A stretch of DNA of 64,000 nucleotides, from assembly GCF_013450295.1 (NCBI RefSeq), contig NZ_SKBR01000004.1:465001-529000 (forward strand). The letters are read 5' to 3'. The stretch's first letter is position 1. Every line of letters starts with the position of its first letter. Shown piece by piece: positions 36,762-46,387 of the stretch. The position numbers and the translations under genes are program-made. Below the pieces are notes generated by a model. The model saw only the letters and a list, made by a program, of their open reading frames with translations, had not been told where the DNA came from and made no database searches. This stretch comes from Streptomyces sp. AJS327 (GTDB lineage Bacteria; Actinomycetota; Actinomycetes; Streptomycetales; Streptomycetaceae).

Positions 36762-38675
36762 ATGAACCCCACCGAGCTGGACGCCGGACGGGAGCGGTCC
36801 GCACCGCCCCCACCCACCGGCGCGAACCCCGGCGCCGCCACCGGCACGAACCCCGAGACCGGGTCCGGGGCCGGTGCCGCCAGCGGCGAGGGTTCCGGCG
36901 CGGACGTGGCGACGGCCGGGCTGCTGCGCCCGTACGCCGGGACCTTCGCCGCCGTCGTGCTGCTCCAGGTCGTCGGCTCCGTGGCGGGGCTGGCGCCGCT
37001 GCTGGCCGTCGTCGAGCTGGGCCGCGCGCTGCTGTCGCCAGGCCCCGCCGACCACGGTCACGTGTGGACGGTGGTGGTCTGGGGCGCCGGGGGGCTCCTC
37101 GTCCGGCTGCTGTGCACGGCCGCCTCCACCGGCATCGGCCATCTCCTCGACACCCGGGTCCAGTTGGCGCTCCGGCGGGCGCTGGCCGCGCGGCTGGGAC
37201 GGGCCCCGATCGGCTGGTTCTCCCGCCGCCGGACGGGCGAGCTGGCGAAGGTGGTGGGCGAGGACGTCAGCGCCGTGCACCCGTTCATCGCGCACGCCCC
37301 CGGCGAGCTGGTCTCCGCCTTCGTGGTGCCGCTGGTGTCGCTGGTCTACCTGTTCACCGTCGACTGGCGGCTGACGCTGATCACGCTGATCCCCGTGGCG
37401 CTGGCCCTGGCGCTGGTGCCGTTGCTGATGACGCCCGCCCGGCAGCGCGAACAGGAGGAGTACGACGCGGCGATGGGCCGGATCACCGACTCCGTCGTCG
37501 AGTTCGTGCGCGGTATCGCGGTGGTCAAGGTCTTCGGCGGGACCGGCAGCGCCCACCGCGGCTTCCGAGTCGCGGCGGACGCCTTCGTCGACACCTTCCG
37601 CCGGTGGGTGCGCGGGGTGTCCGGGGTGGCGGCCGGCATGCAGGTGGCGCTCTCCCCGCCGTTCGTGCTGCTGACCGTCCTGACCGGCGGTACCGCGCTG
37701 ATCGTCCACGGCGGGCTCGCCCCCGCCGACCTGCTGCCCTTCCTGCTGCTCGGACTGGGCCTGACCGCCCCGGTCGCGGGGCTCGGGCACGGCTTCGACG
37801 ACCTGCGGGCCGCCCAGCGCGCGCTCGGCCGCATCCGGGAGGTGCTGGCGGTGCCCCCGCTGCCGGAGCCCGCGCGCCCGGCCGCGCCCCAAGGGCACCG
37901 GGTGGAGCTGCGGGACGTCCGGTTCGGCTACGAGCCGGGCCGGGAGGTGCTGCGCGGCGTCGACCTGACCCTGGAACCCGGCACGGTCACCGCGCTCGTC
38001 GGACCGTCCGGCGGCGGCAAGTCGACGCTGGCGCAGCTACTGCCCCGGTTCTCCGACCCGACCCACGGCTCGGTCACCCTCGGCGGCGTCGACCTGCGCC
38101 AGCTCGCCAGCCACGACCTCCACCGCACCGTCTCCTTCGTCTTCCAGGACGTACGGCTGCTGCGCGCCCCGGTCGCGGACAACATCGCGCTGGCCCTGCC
38201 GCACGCCGACCGCGAGGAGGTGGTCCGCGTCGCCCGGCTCGCCCAGATCCACGAACGGATCAGTCAACTCCCGCGCGGATACGACTCGGTGATCGGGGAG
38301 GACGCCGAACTCTCCGGCGGCGAGGCCCAACGGATCGCGCTCGCCCGCGCGTTGCTCACCGACGCGCCCGTCCTCGTGCTCGACGAGGCGACCGCCTTCG
38401 CGGACCCGCGCACCGAACAGGCCGTGCGCCGGGCCCTGGAGGGGCTCACGGGCGAGCGGACCGTCCTGGTCATCGCCCACCGCCTGGAGACGGTCGCCGC
38501 GGCCGACACCGCCGTGCTGCTGGAGGACGGGCGAATCACGGAACGCGGCCGCCCCTCCGAACTGCTCGACCGCGGCGGCGCGTTCGCCGCGTTCTGGGCG
38601 ACGCACACCACCGCGCCGCCCGATGACCGGACCGCGCCCCCCGGGGCGCCGCGGCGAGGAGACGAACCCCGATGA
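36762..38675 (+). CDS. ABC transporter, membrane-ATPase fusion (IrtA-like half)
   Basis: 637 residues; ATG after GGGAGAG. A polar N-terminal tail of about 50 residues, six helices, then the ATPase with GPSGGGKST, LSGGEAQR, VLVLDEAT and IAHR. Its start is well separated from the serine hydrolase. The paired arrangement with the next gene resembles the siderophore transporter IrtA-IrtB and YbtP-YbtQ, though the ferric-reductase domain of IrtA is absent. Substrate not proven. Confidence 0.9.
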   Translation: MNPTELDAGRERSAPPPPTGANPGAATGTNPETGSGAGAASGEGSGADVATAGLLRPYAGTFAAVVLLQVVGSVAGLAPLLAVVELGRALLSPGPADHGHVWTVVVWGAGGLLVRLLCTAASTGIGHLLDTRVQLALRRALAARLGRAPIGWFSRRRTGELAKVVGEDVSAVHPFIAHAPGELVSAFVVPLVSLVYLFTVDWRLTLITLIPVALALALVPLLMTPARQREQEEYDAAMGRITDSVVEFVRGIAVVKVFGGTGSAHRGFRVAADAFVDTFRRWVRGVSGVAAGMQVALSPPFVLLTVLTGGTALIVHGGLAPADLLPFLLLGLGLTAPVAGLGHGFDDLRAAQRALGRIREVLAVPPLPEPARPAAPQGHRVELRDVRFGYEPGREVLRGVDLTLEPGTVTALVGPSGGGKSTLAQLLPRFSDPTHGSVTLGGVDLRQLASHDLHRTVSFVFQDVRLLRAPVADNIALALPHADREEVVRVARLAQIHERISQLPRGYDSVIGEDAELSGGEAQRIALARALLTDAPVLVLDEATAFADPRTEQAVRRALEGLTGERTVLVIAHRLETVAAADTAVLLEDGRITERGRPSELLDRGGAFAAFWATHTTAPPDDRTAPPGAPRRGDEPR

Positions 38676-40429
38676 TCCGTACCCTGCCGCGAGTGCTGGG
38701 CCACGAGTACGCCCGGCCGACGCGCCGCACCGTGGCGCTGATGACGACGACCGCGATCGCCGAGGGGCTGTCCTACGCGCTGCTCGTGCCGGTGCTGCGC
38801 GCCCTGTTCGGGGACACACCCCGGGACGCCTGGCCCTGGCTCGCCGCCTTCGGCGGCGCCGTCGCCGCCTACGCTGCGCTGCGTTACCTCAGCGACCTGT
38901 CCGGCTTCCGGGTCGGCGCCGAACTGCTGCGCGGCACCTACCACCGCTTCGGTGACCACCTGGCCCGGCTGCCCCTCGGCTGGCACGGCACCGCCCGCCT
39001 CGGGGAGGTCTCCGTCCTCGCCAGCCGCGGCGTCCTGGACGCGATGGGCGTCCTCGCGCACCTGCTGGCGCCGTTCGTGTCCGCCTGCGTGACCCCGCTG
39101 ACCATCGTCGTCGTGATGCTGGCCGTCACCTGGCAGCTGGGGCTGGCCGCGCTGCTCGCCGTCCCCCTCGTCGCGGCGATCCAGCTCTGGACCGGGCGGA
39201 CCACGGCCGCCGGGGACGCGGAGCGCGTCGAACGCGAACACGAGGCCACCGGCCGCGTCATCGAGTACCTCCGGGCCCAGCCCGTGCTGCGCGCCGGCGG
39301 CCGGAGCCAGGAGCGGTTCGGGCTGCTCGACGACGCGCTGCGGGACCTCGAACACGCCTCCCGCCGATCCACGGTGTCGGCGGTACCCGGCGTGCTGGGC
39401 CTGGCGCTCACCGTGCAGGCGGTGTTCACCGCGCTGCTCACGCTCGGCACCCACCTCGCGCTCGGCGGCACCCTGGGCCCGGCGGAGACGCTGGCGACCC
39501 TGGTGCTGGCCGCCCGCTGCGCGGACCCGCTGCTGTCGCTCGCCGACATCGGCGGCCAACTCCGCGGTGCCCGCACGGTGTTGTCCGGACTCGACGCCGT
39601 ACTGCGCGCCGAACCACTGCCCGAACCCGACAAGCCGGAGCAACCCGCAGGACACGGCCTGGAGTTGGACTCGGTCGTCTTCCACGGCGGCGGCGACCGC
39701 GTGGTGCTGGACGGGGTTTCGCTGTCCGTGCCGCAGGGGCGCCGGCTCGCGGTCGTCGGGCCGTCCGGCGCCGGGAAGAGCACCCTGCTGCGGCTGCTCG
39801 CCCGCTTCCACGACGTGGACGGGGGCGCGGTGCGGATCGGCGGAGTGGACGTACGAGCCGTCCGCACCGAGGAGTTGATGTCCCACTTCGCCATCGTCTT
39901 CCAGGACGTCCACCTCTTCGACGGCACCATCGAGGAGAACGTCCGCCTCGGTCGCCCGGACGCCGACGTGGCCGAGGTGCGCGCCGCGGCCAGCGCGGCC
40001 CGGCTGGACGAGGTCGTCGAGCGGCTGCCCGGCGGCTGGGCGGCGCACATCGGGGAGGGCGGCGCCCGGCTGTCGGGTGGGGAACGCCAACGCGTCTCGA
40101 TCGCCCGCGCCCTGCTGAAGGACGCCCCCGTCGTGCTGCTGGACGAGGTGACCTCCGCGCTGGACCCGGCCAACGAGGCCGCCGTCCACGAGGGGATCGA
40201 ACGGCTGATGGCGGGCCGGACGGTGGTGATGGTCGCCCACCGCCCCCGCACCGTCCGCGGCGCCGACCGGATCGTCTTCCTGGACGGCGGCCGGATCGTG
40301 GAAGAGGGCGACCACGACGAACTGCTGCGCCAGGACGGCCGGTACGCCGAGTACTGGAACATCTCCCTGGCCCCGGCGCTCAGTTCACCGCCTCAGCCCC
40401 AGTGGGCGATGAACAAGCCGCTGAGGTAG
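38672..40429 (+). CDS. ABC transporter, membrane-ATPase fusion (IrtB-like half)
   Basis: 585 residues, six helices and an ATPase with GPSGAGKST, LSGGERQR, VVLLDEVT and VAHR. The start codon overlaps the stop of the previous gene (ATGA), so the two halves are made in step and form a heterodimer. Walker, signature and His residues are intact in both. Confidence 0.92.
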   Translation: MIRTLPRVLGHEYARPTRRTVALMTTTAIAEGLSYALLVPVLRALFGDTPRDAWPWLAAFGGAVAAYAALRYLSDLSGFRVGAELLRGTYHRFGDHLARLPLGWHGTARLGEVSVLASRGVLDAMGVLAHLLAPFVSACVTPLTIVVVMLAVTWQLGLAALLAVPLVAAIQLWTGRTTAAGDAERVEREHEATGRVIEYLRAQPVLRAGGRSQERFGLLDDALRDLEHASRRSTVSAVPGVLGLALTVQAVFTALLTLGTHLALGGTLGPAETLATLVLAARCADPLLSLADIGGQLRGARTVLSGLDAVLRAEPLPEPDKPEQPAGHGLELDSVVFHGGGDRVVLDGVSLSVPQGRRLAVVGPSGAGKSTLLRLLARFHDVDGGAVRIGGVDVRAVRTEELMSHFAIVFQDVHLFDGTIEENVRLGRPDADVAEVRAAASAARLDEVVERLPGGWAAHIGEGGARLSGGERQRVSIARALLKDAPVVLLDEVTSALDPANEAAVHEGIERLMAGRTVVMVAHRPRTVRGADRIVFLDGGRIVEEGDHDELLRQDGRYAEYWNISLAPALSSPPQPQWAMNKPLR

Positions 40430-40509
40430 GAGAGTTCGTCAATTTCGTCAACCGGCGCCGGGCGGCGGGGCGGCCGCCGTCCGGCACCCGTCGGCGAGAC
40501 GAACTCCCC

Positions 40510-41094
40510 CTACTCCGAGGGCTCCTGGGTCCACAGAGTGAGGTCGCTGCTGGTGGCGACGGCGAGGGTGCGGCCGGAGGGGGAGAAGCCCGCCGCGCGC
40601 AACTCCGAGTAGTCGGCGTGGTGGACGTGCCACCAGGTCTCACCCGGCTCGCCCCGGTGCACCCCGCCCCGGGTGGAGAGAATCACCCGCTCGTGCGGCC
40701 ACTCCGGGCTGACCACGTCCACACTCCAGCCGGTCGGGGCGGAGCTGTGCAGGCCACCGCCGAACAGCCCGGCGATCCGCACCGGGACGCCGGAGACCGG
40801 GCCGAGCCCCGGACAGCACAGCTCGGGCGAGTCCTCCGGGGTGCTGGACTCCGGGTCGGGATCGCGGTCCCGGGCGAGCTTCTCCCCGGTGCGCGCGTCG
40901 AACAGCCCGTGGCCGTCGCTGGAGACGACCATCACCAGGTCCCGCCCGTCGTCGGGGTGGAGCGCGAAGCCGACGCCGAGCAGACCCCCGATGGGAGTGG
41001 TGCGGTCCAGCACCGGCCGCCAGGGCGCGGGCGCCGCCATGACCGGCGCGCGCGAGTACCGCCTGCGGAGACTCCTCTGGTACGAGCTGAACAC
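40510..41094 (-). CDS. Hypothetical protein
   Basis: 194 residues from a GTG with GGGGGAG upstream; the frame further upstream belongs to another open frame. It has a few beta-propeller-like strands (VMVVSSDGHGLFDARTGEK, and GFSPSGRTLAVATSSDLTLW at the end), so a small WD-like or beta-rich fold is possible. No catalytic residues are recognised. Downstream of the ankyrin gene on the same strand. Confidence 0.7.
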   Translation of the reverse strand: MFSSYQRSLRRRYSRAPVMAAPAPWRPVLDRTTPIGGLLGVGFALHPDDGRDLVMVVSSDGHGLFDARTGEKLARDRDPDPESSTPEDSPELCCPGLGPVSGVPVRIAGLFGGGLHSSAPTGWSVDVVSPEWPHERVILSTRGGVHRGEPGETWWHVHHADYSELRAAGFSPSGRTLAVATSSDLTLWTQEPSE

Positions 41095-41335
41095 GACTCC
41101 CCCTGTACGACGCTGTGGTGACGGCCCCGGCCGGTGCCGGTCCCCGCTGACGGTCCGGACGGTCCCTGATCGCTCCGGTGGCCCGGACGTCTCCGGCGGC
41201 CCGGCGGTTCCGGTGGCGCCGGACGTGTGGGGCCGCCCCTCCTCGTTGCCGCCCCGCCACCCCGCCCCGCCACCAGGTGTTCCAACACGCCCTGCCTCGC
41301 GGGTCGTTGGCTCCGGTGCGCCGGGGCCGGGGCGG

Positions 41336-41764
41336 TCAGTCCGCCTCGGGGGCGTCGAAGAGCCGCAGCAGCTCCGGCTTCTCGAACATCCGCGCCGTGT
41401 CGATCGCGGAGGGCTGACCGGCGGTGGGGCTGGCCCCGCCGTCCACCAGCACCCGGACCACCTCGTCCTCGCCCTTGAAGACCGCGCCCGCGAGGGGCGT
41501 CTGGCCACGGTCGTTGGCCCGGTCCGGGTCCGCCGAGCGACGCAGCAGCGCCCGCACCGTGTCGGCGTGACCGTGGTAGGCGGCGAGCATGACCAGCGAG
41601 TCACCCCGGTCGTTGGTGAGGTTCACCGGGACCCCCGCGTCGACGTAGGCGGCGACGGTGTCGGTGTCCCCGTCCCGCGCCAGGTCGAAGATCCGCTGGG
41701 CCAGTTCCAGCACCTCGGGGTCGTGCGCTGGCTCGTCACTCTGTGGGCTGGGCGCGTCGGTCAT
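41336..41764 (-). CDS. Ankyrin-repeat protein
   Basis: 142 residues with about three ankyrin units (DRGDSLVMLAAYHGHADTV, then DRGQTPLAGAVFKGEDEVV, and a third). Likely a protein-protein adaptor in the cytoplasm. GGAGG lies nine bases before the ATG. Probably expressed with the following hypothetical gene, 240 bases away. Confidence 0.9.
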   Translation of the reverse strand: MTDAPSPQSDEPAHDPEVLELAQRIFDLARDGDTDTVAAYVDAGVPVNLTNDRGDSLVMLAAYHGHADTVRALLRRSADPDRANDRGQTPLAGAVFKGEDEVVRVLVDGGASPTAGQPSAIDTARMFEKPELLRLFDAPEAD

Positions 41765-41983
41765 CGGAACCGTCCTCCGTCGCTGCGCTGTCGATCACGA
41801 GCCGCCAGCTTACGGACGCGCGCCGCCCCCGCGATCCGGCCACGCGGCCACCCGCCGACCCCCGCCGACGAGGGTGGCGCACGCCGCCGCGCACCCGGGC
41901 GCCCCCGCCCGTACTGCCCGGACCGGAGCGGGGCCGCTCCGGAGCGCGGGCCCGGGCGCGCCGGCCTGGGCCGGAGAGCGGGA

Positions 41984-43234
41984 CTAGAAGACGTCCGGGC
42001 ACCAGGGGCGGCGCGAGGTACGGAACAGCAGATCCGCGCGGGCCGCCGCGCCCGGCCGGTGCTCCGCCAGCCGCCCGAGGGACAGCAGCCGGACGGCCGA
42101 CTCGTCGCCCAGGTAGAGCGGCGCCAACTCGCCCACGTCCAGGGAGAGATCGGCGGACTCCCGGGTGGGGCGGCACTCGGCGCCCTCCGGCCCCGCCGCC
42201 AGCCGGAACCGCCCTGCGGCGTAGCCGTCCTTGTCGGCGACCTCCAGGGTGATCGCCGCCTCCAGCGGGTAGGCGCGGGCCTCCAGCATCCCGGGAACGT
42301 CCAGCGGGCGCAGCCAGAGGAAGTCGGCGTGGGTGATGATCCGGGCGGCGCGCGGGTCGGGCAGCAGCAGCGGCAGCACGTCGTCCGGGGCGCGCAGCCC
42401 GGTGCGGACCGTGGCGATCCAGTCCATCGCGAGCACGAAGTGCCACAGCGCGCGTTCGGCCGCCGGTGTGGCCGCGTTCAGCCAGCGGACGGTGCAGATG
42501 TTCTCCGGGAGCTTCGCCTCCCAGCGGTTCTCGCAGGAGTAGCTGACCATGCCCTGCGGGGTGCCGTTCGCGTCGCGGTAGACGGCGTGGAAGGGGCGGT
42601 GGCCCCCCGGCGGCTCGTAGGTGAGTTCCCCCGTGTCCAGCAGCCACCACCGCTCGTCCCGGCTGACGACGCCCTGACGGTCGGGCAGCGCGCTGAACCG
42701 TTCGTGGAACTCCCGGCCCACCGGCGGTACATCGGCCGGATCGAGGAGGTCGACGCGGCCGCCGTCGTCCGGGCCCGCGTACCGGCTGTCGAGCCCGGTG
42801 CGCGCCACCTCCACCGCGTACTCGGTGGACCAGGCGGCCGGGCCGAAGCCGTACCGCCCGTAGATCGGGTACTCGGCGGCGATCAGCGAGGCCAGGGCGT
42901 CCCCTCGCTCCCTCGCGGCGTCCAGCGCCCCCGTCATCATCCGGTTCAGCAGCCCCCGCCGCCGGTGCGTCGCGGAGACGGTGACGTTGGTGACGGCGCA
43001 CGACGGGACCGAGCCGCCCCCGGGGACGGTCAGCCGCTGCGGCATGGTGCGGAAGGTACCGACGCACCGCGCGCCGTCGTACGCGCCCTGGGTGCGCGCC
43101 AGTTCGATACCGGGACGGCGCGCGACGACCTCCTCCGGCGAGACGTCCGGGCCCCGGAGGAACCCGGTGCCCACGGCACGCAGCCAGTCGTGCAGGTCGT
43201 CGGAGGGGGAGAGGGTGCGGACAGCGAGCGTCAT
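41984..43234 (-). CDS. Eis-like GNAT acetyltransferase
   Basis: 416 residues. The N-terminal GNAT domain binds acetyl-CoA through VTVSATHRRRGLLNRMM; a second GNAT-like domain and a C-terminal sterol-carrier-type domain follow, with a terminal Phe carboxylate (PDVF) as in Eis, where it acts in catalysis. Eis proteins acetylate aminoglycosides and lysine side chains. Activity toward antibiotics cannot be judged from sequence alone. Confidence 0.9.
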   Translation of the reverse strand: MTLAVRTLSPSDDLHDWLRAVGTGFLRGPDVSPEEVVARRPGIELARTQGAYDGARCVGTFRTMPQRLTVPGGGSVPSCAVTNVTVSATHRRRGLLNRMMTGALDAARERGDALASLIAAEYPIYGRYGFGPAAWSTEYAVEVARTGLDSRYAGPDDGGRVDLLDPADVPPVGREFHERFSALPDRQGVVSRDERWWLLDTGELTYEPPGGHRPFHAVYRDANGTPQGMVSYSCENRWEAKLPENICTVRWLNAATPAAERALWHFVLAMDWIATVRTGLRAPDDVLPLLLPDPRAARIITHADFLWLRPLDVPGMLEARAYPLEAAITLEVADKDGYAAGRFRLAAGPEGAECRPTRESADLSLDVGELAPLYLGDESAVRLLSLGRLAEHRPGAAARADLLFRTSRRPWCPDVF

Positions 43235-43284
43235 GGGGGCATGCTAGGCAGCGGTCCCGCCCCGAAGCGCGCGATTTTCCCTCC

Positions 43285-43305
43285 GCCCCAGGCCCCAGGC
43301 CCCAG
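43285..43305. repeat. Three 7-bp tandem repeats
   Basis: gccccag occurs three times in a row in the short gap between the Eis-like and asparaginase genes. Confidence 0.7.
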
Positions 43306-43333
43306 GCCCGACCGTTTCGTCCCCCGCCCCGGT

Positions 43334-44323
43334 TCAGAAGGCGGCCCGCACCGCCCCGACCACCCCGTCCGCACCCCGCACCGGGGCCTCCGCCACCCGC
43401 TCCAGCACCGGGTCCTCCACCCCCAGCAGCGCCAGCGCCCGGGCCAGCACCGGCCCGAGCGCCCGGCCCGCGCCGTCGTCCAGCTTCAGCGCGAGCGCCC
43501 GGCCGTCCGGCAGCGCGAACCCCTGCACCGCCTCGGCGCCGACCTTCGCCAGCGCGCCCGGCAGCGCCCGCATCAGCCAGGTGTCGTGCCGCCGCCGCCC
43601 CGCCACGTACAGCGGGTGCTCCCGCATCGCCCGCGCCACCCGCCCCTCCGGGGTCTCCGGCGCGGCCAGCGCGACGGTACGGAACATCCGGGCGATCCCG
43701 GTCAGCGAGAGGGCCAGCAGCGGGGCGCCGCAGCCGTCCACCCCGGTGTGGGCGACGGGCTCACCCGCCGCGTTCTCCACCGTGGTGCGGATCAGCCGCT
43801 GGAGCGGATGATCGGGTTCCAGGTAGCTCTCCAGCGGCCAGCCGCTCACCCGGCAGGCGCCGAGCATCGCCGCGTGCTTGCCGGAGCAGTCCATGACGGT
43901 ACGGGCGGGGGAGTGACCGGCGGCCAGGTAGCGCGCGGACTCCTCCGGGTCCAGCGGGAGCGCGGGCGGGCACCGCAGGTCGTCCGGGGTCAGTCCGTAC
44001 TCGCTCAGCAGGGTGTGCACGAGGTCCAGGTGGACCCGCTCCCCGGAGTGGCTGGCCGCGGCCAGCGCGAGCCGCTCGCCGGCGAGGTCCAGCCCGGCCC
44101 GCAGCACCCCGGCGGCCTGGGCCGGCTTGTTCGTCGAGCGGGGGAAGACGGGCACCGCGACCTCACCGAGCGACCACTCGACGCCGCCGTCGGCGGCCAG
44201 CGCGACCAGGGAGCCACGGTGCAGCCCCTCGACGAAACCGGAGCGCACCACCTCGGCGAGCACCGGGTGCGGGCTCGGGTGGAGAGCGGAGACGGCGGGA
44301 TCCGAGGAGACGGGGGTGGGCAT
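43334..44323 (-). CDS. Asparaginase (L-asparaginase II family)
   Basis: 329 residues; ATG with GGAAGG six bases upstream. Motifs of the thermolabile L-asparaginase family: VFPRSTNKPAQA near residue 60, ASHSGERVH, MDCSGKHAAMLGAC and GVDGCGAP. It turns asparagine into aspartate and ammonia in the cytoplasm. The reactive Ser/Lys/Cys positions are kept. Confidence 0.9.
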   Translation of the reverse strand: MPTPVSSDPAVSALHPSPHPVLAEVVRSGFVEGLHRGSLVALAADGGVEWSLGEVAVPVFPRSTNKPAQAAGVLRAGLDLAGERLALAAASHSGERVHLDLVHTLLSEYGLTPDDLRCPPALPLDPEESARYLAAGHSPARTVMDCSGKHAAMLGACRVSGWPLESYLEPDHPLQRLIRTTVENAAGEPVAHTGVDGCGAPLLALSLTGIARMFRTVALAAPETPEGRVARAMREHPLYVAGRRRHDTWLMRALPGALAKVGAEAVQGFALPDGRALALKLDDGAGRALGPVLARALALLGVEDPVLERVAEAPVRGADGVVGAVRAAF

Positions 44324-44555
44324 CGGAGCCTTCCGGTAGCGGAGGCCACGGGGGAGAGGCGGGACCCGGTGAGGCACCGCCGTTCCCGTGGGTACGAGGA
44401 CGTCTCACGGTAGCCCCGCGCGTACGCCGGCCCCAGAGCACACCGGGCCTCCCCGGCCGGGTCGGGCACCCGCGCGCGGCCCCCGGCGCCCGGGCCCGGA
44501 CCCCGTGACGGCGCGCCACGGGGGTGCCGACCGGCCCGCGCGCCGCGCGGCACAG

Positions 44556-45128
44556 TCACGGCAGCAGGTCGTCCACCTGGGCCTCCCCGGCCCGGTAGCG
44601 GTGCGCGATCTCCTTGCCGCAGCCGTCCGCCGTCCGCTGGAGCGAGTGCCGGTGCTGGGAGACCTGCCGCTCGCAGCGGACCAGATGCCGCATCGCCTCG
44701 TACAACTCGGAGTCCGTCCGGGCGGCGAGATCGCTCAGCTCCACCTCGGAGAGCATGGCGTCGGCCAGCTCCCGGCACTCCGCGCTGCGCGGGGTGCCGA
44801 GCGTGACGTGGCGGGCCGAGGAGCGGTGCCGGGACGGCCCGTCGGCAAGGATCTTCGGTAGCAGCTCCAGTAAGCGGGAACCCGGCACCGTCCGAAGCTC
44901 CAGCTCGGCGCGGAGGATGTCGATCCGGCCCTGGAGCAGCCGCCGCACGTAGCTGAGGTCGGCCTCCTGCTGCTGGGCGAAGCGCCGCATCGAGCGCAGC
45001 TCCGGCAGACTCAGCCCGTGCAGCGGGGGCTGGACGGGCTCGCCGAGCGGCCCCGCCTCCTCCCGCTCGGGTGTCCCATGCCGGTGGCAACCCCCTGGCC
45101 GCGAAGGACCGGCTTCGGCTGTGCTCAT
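44556..45128 (-). CDS. rsiG: RsiG, c-di-GMP-dependent anti-sigma factor of WhiG
   Basis: 190 residues. It has two copies of the E(X3)S(X2)R(X3)Q(X3)D motif that binds c-di-GMP: E55-S59-R62-Q66-D70 and E153-S157-R160-Q164-D168, each on a predicted coiled-coil helix. This pair defines RsiG. With c-di-GMP bound it holds the sporulation sigma factor WhiG inactive. Helix 1 spans about 43-80 and helix 2 about 140-175. The start ATG is preceded by GAGGGG. A 60-residue helical part between the motifs contacts WhiG. Confidence 0.95.
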   Translation of the reverse strand: MSTAEAGPSRPGGCHRHGTPEREEAGPLGEPVQPPLHGLSLPELRSMRRFAQQQEADLSYVRRLLQGRIDILRAELELRTVPGSRLLELLPKILADGPSRHRSSARHVTLGTPRSAECRELADAMLSEVELSDLAARTDSELYEAMRHLVRCERQVSQHRHSLQRTADGCGKEIAHRYRAGEAQVDDLLP

Positions 45129-45652
45129 GACGCGTCTTCCCCTCGTCCCCTCTGGATCCGCACCAGCCACCGCTGGACGTGCACCGCACCCGAGACCGCC
45201 CGCCGTCCGCGCGCCACCAGGCCACACCACCGCGCGACGCTCCGCCCGACACGGACGGGGCGCTCCCGCCGCCGGGGCGGCGCCACACCGGGCGACGCCT
45301 CGCGCCACCCCGCGCCACCCGCCCCGGTTCCGGGGAGGACCGCCGCGCCTCGGAGGACGGGCGGCCGCCGGACGGTGGGTTTCCGGAGCGCTGGGAACGC
45401 CCCCGAACCCCGGTCCGGGCCGGTGGGGCCGGGCTTTGGTGACCTATGCCACGCTATGTGGCCCTTGCCGCGCTGTCAGGCGTACGCCGCTTGTTGTGCT
45501 GATGTGCACTTCCAGCGCTTGCTGTGCTTACTTTCCCTACGGTCTGCTTTCGTCGCGGTTGGAGTGATTCCGTACCGCGTGAGCGCATGGTGCCACTGTG
45601 TGCCCGCACCGCGCACCGCCGCACCACCCGGACGGCGGGCATGATGGGGCGC
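45129..45652. other. Divergent promoter region of rsiG and dtd, with a direct repeat
   Basis: 524 bases with the lowest GC of the neighbourhood in its middle (about 45440-45570). cgcttgttgtgct (45488-45500) and cgcttgctgtgct (45516-45528) form a 13-bp direct repeat with one mismatch and a 28-bp period. GCCAC-N5-GTGGC also occurs near 45450. Suited to hold the rsiG promoter and a regulator site. No gene seen. Confidence 0.55.
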
Positions 45653-46078
45653 ATGCGAGCAGTGGTTCAGAGGGTCGACGGGGCGCGGGTCACCGTCGAC
45701 GGGGAGACGGTCGGGGAGATCTTCGGCGAGGGACTGTGTGTGCTGGTCGGAGTCGCCCACGAGGACACCGTGGAGCAGGCGGAGCGATTGGCGCGGAAGC
45801 TCTGGTCGCTGCGGATTCTGGACGGCGAGAAGTCCTGTTCGGACATCGGGGCACCGCTTCTCGTGATCAGCCAGTTCACCCTCTACGGTGACGCGCGCAA
45901 GGGCCGTCGGCCCTCCTGGGGCGCGGCGGCGCCGGGCGAGATCGCGGAGCCGCTCGTCGACGAGGTGGTGGCCCGGCTGCGCGCGGCGGGCGCCGAGGTG
46001 GCCACCGGCCGGTTCGGCGCCGACATGAAGGTGTCGCTGACGAACGACGGCCCCTTCACCGTCCAGCTGGAGGTCTGA
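45653..46078 (+). CDS. dtd: D-aminoacyl-tRNA deacylase
   Basis: 141 residues. SQFTLYGDARKGRRPSW in the middle and the GPFTV motif near the end are the two active-site motifs of Dtd; the second reads NDGPFTVQLEV. It frees tRNA charged with D-amino acids, acting in the cytoplasm. ATGs at 45641 and 45644 are alternative starts; the chosen one matches the usual length. Confidence 0.97.
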   Translation: MRAVVQRVDGARVTVDGETVGEIFGEGLCVLVGVAHEDTVEQAERLARKLWSLRILDGEKSCSDIGAPLLVISQFTLYGDARKGRRPSWGAAAPGEIAEPLVDEVVARLRAAGAEVATGRFGADMKVSLTNDGPFTVQLEV

Positions 46079-46387
46079 ACCGGACCGCCCGGAGGGCCTG
46101 GCCGGAGGCGCGTGGCCCCGGAGAAGCGGAGACCCCGGAGGCGCGGAGCCCGGGGAACGACGCGCGAGCCCGGGAACAAGGAGGCGCGGGGCGCTGGAGC
46201 CCCCGGACGTGGCGCCGGAGGAGCGGCCGACGCGGCGGCCCCGGCCCGGTGCGGAGCCGGGGGCCGGGCGGAGGTCCGGGCTCCGTGGTCCGGTGCGTCC
46301 CGGTTCCGGGCCGGACGGCGTTCGGGGCTGTCCCGTGCCGGTGGCGGGCCCCCGGTCGCCGTGCGGCCGAGCGCGGGCCCGGCGAGG
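46079..46387. other. Purine-rich intergenic region
   Basis: 309 bases between converging dtd and ygfZ genes, with many ccggag/gcggag units, but no perfect tandem repeat and no gene. Confidence 0.55.

Noticed and set aside
40673..44413. Long plus-strand open frame opposite the ankyrin, Eis-like and asparaginase genes
   Set aside because: Antisense shadow with no recognisable domain.
45454..45760. Short minus-strand frames in the rsiG-dtd gap
   Set aside because: They overlap dtd in antisense and lack a ribosome-binding site.
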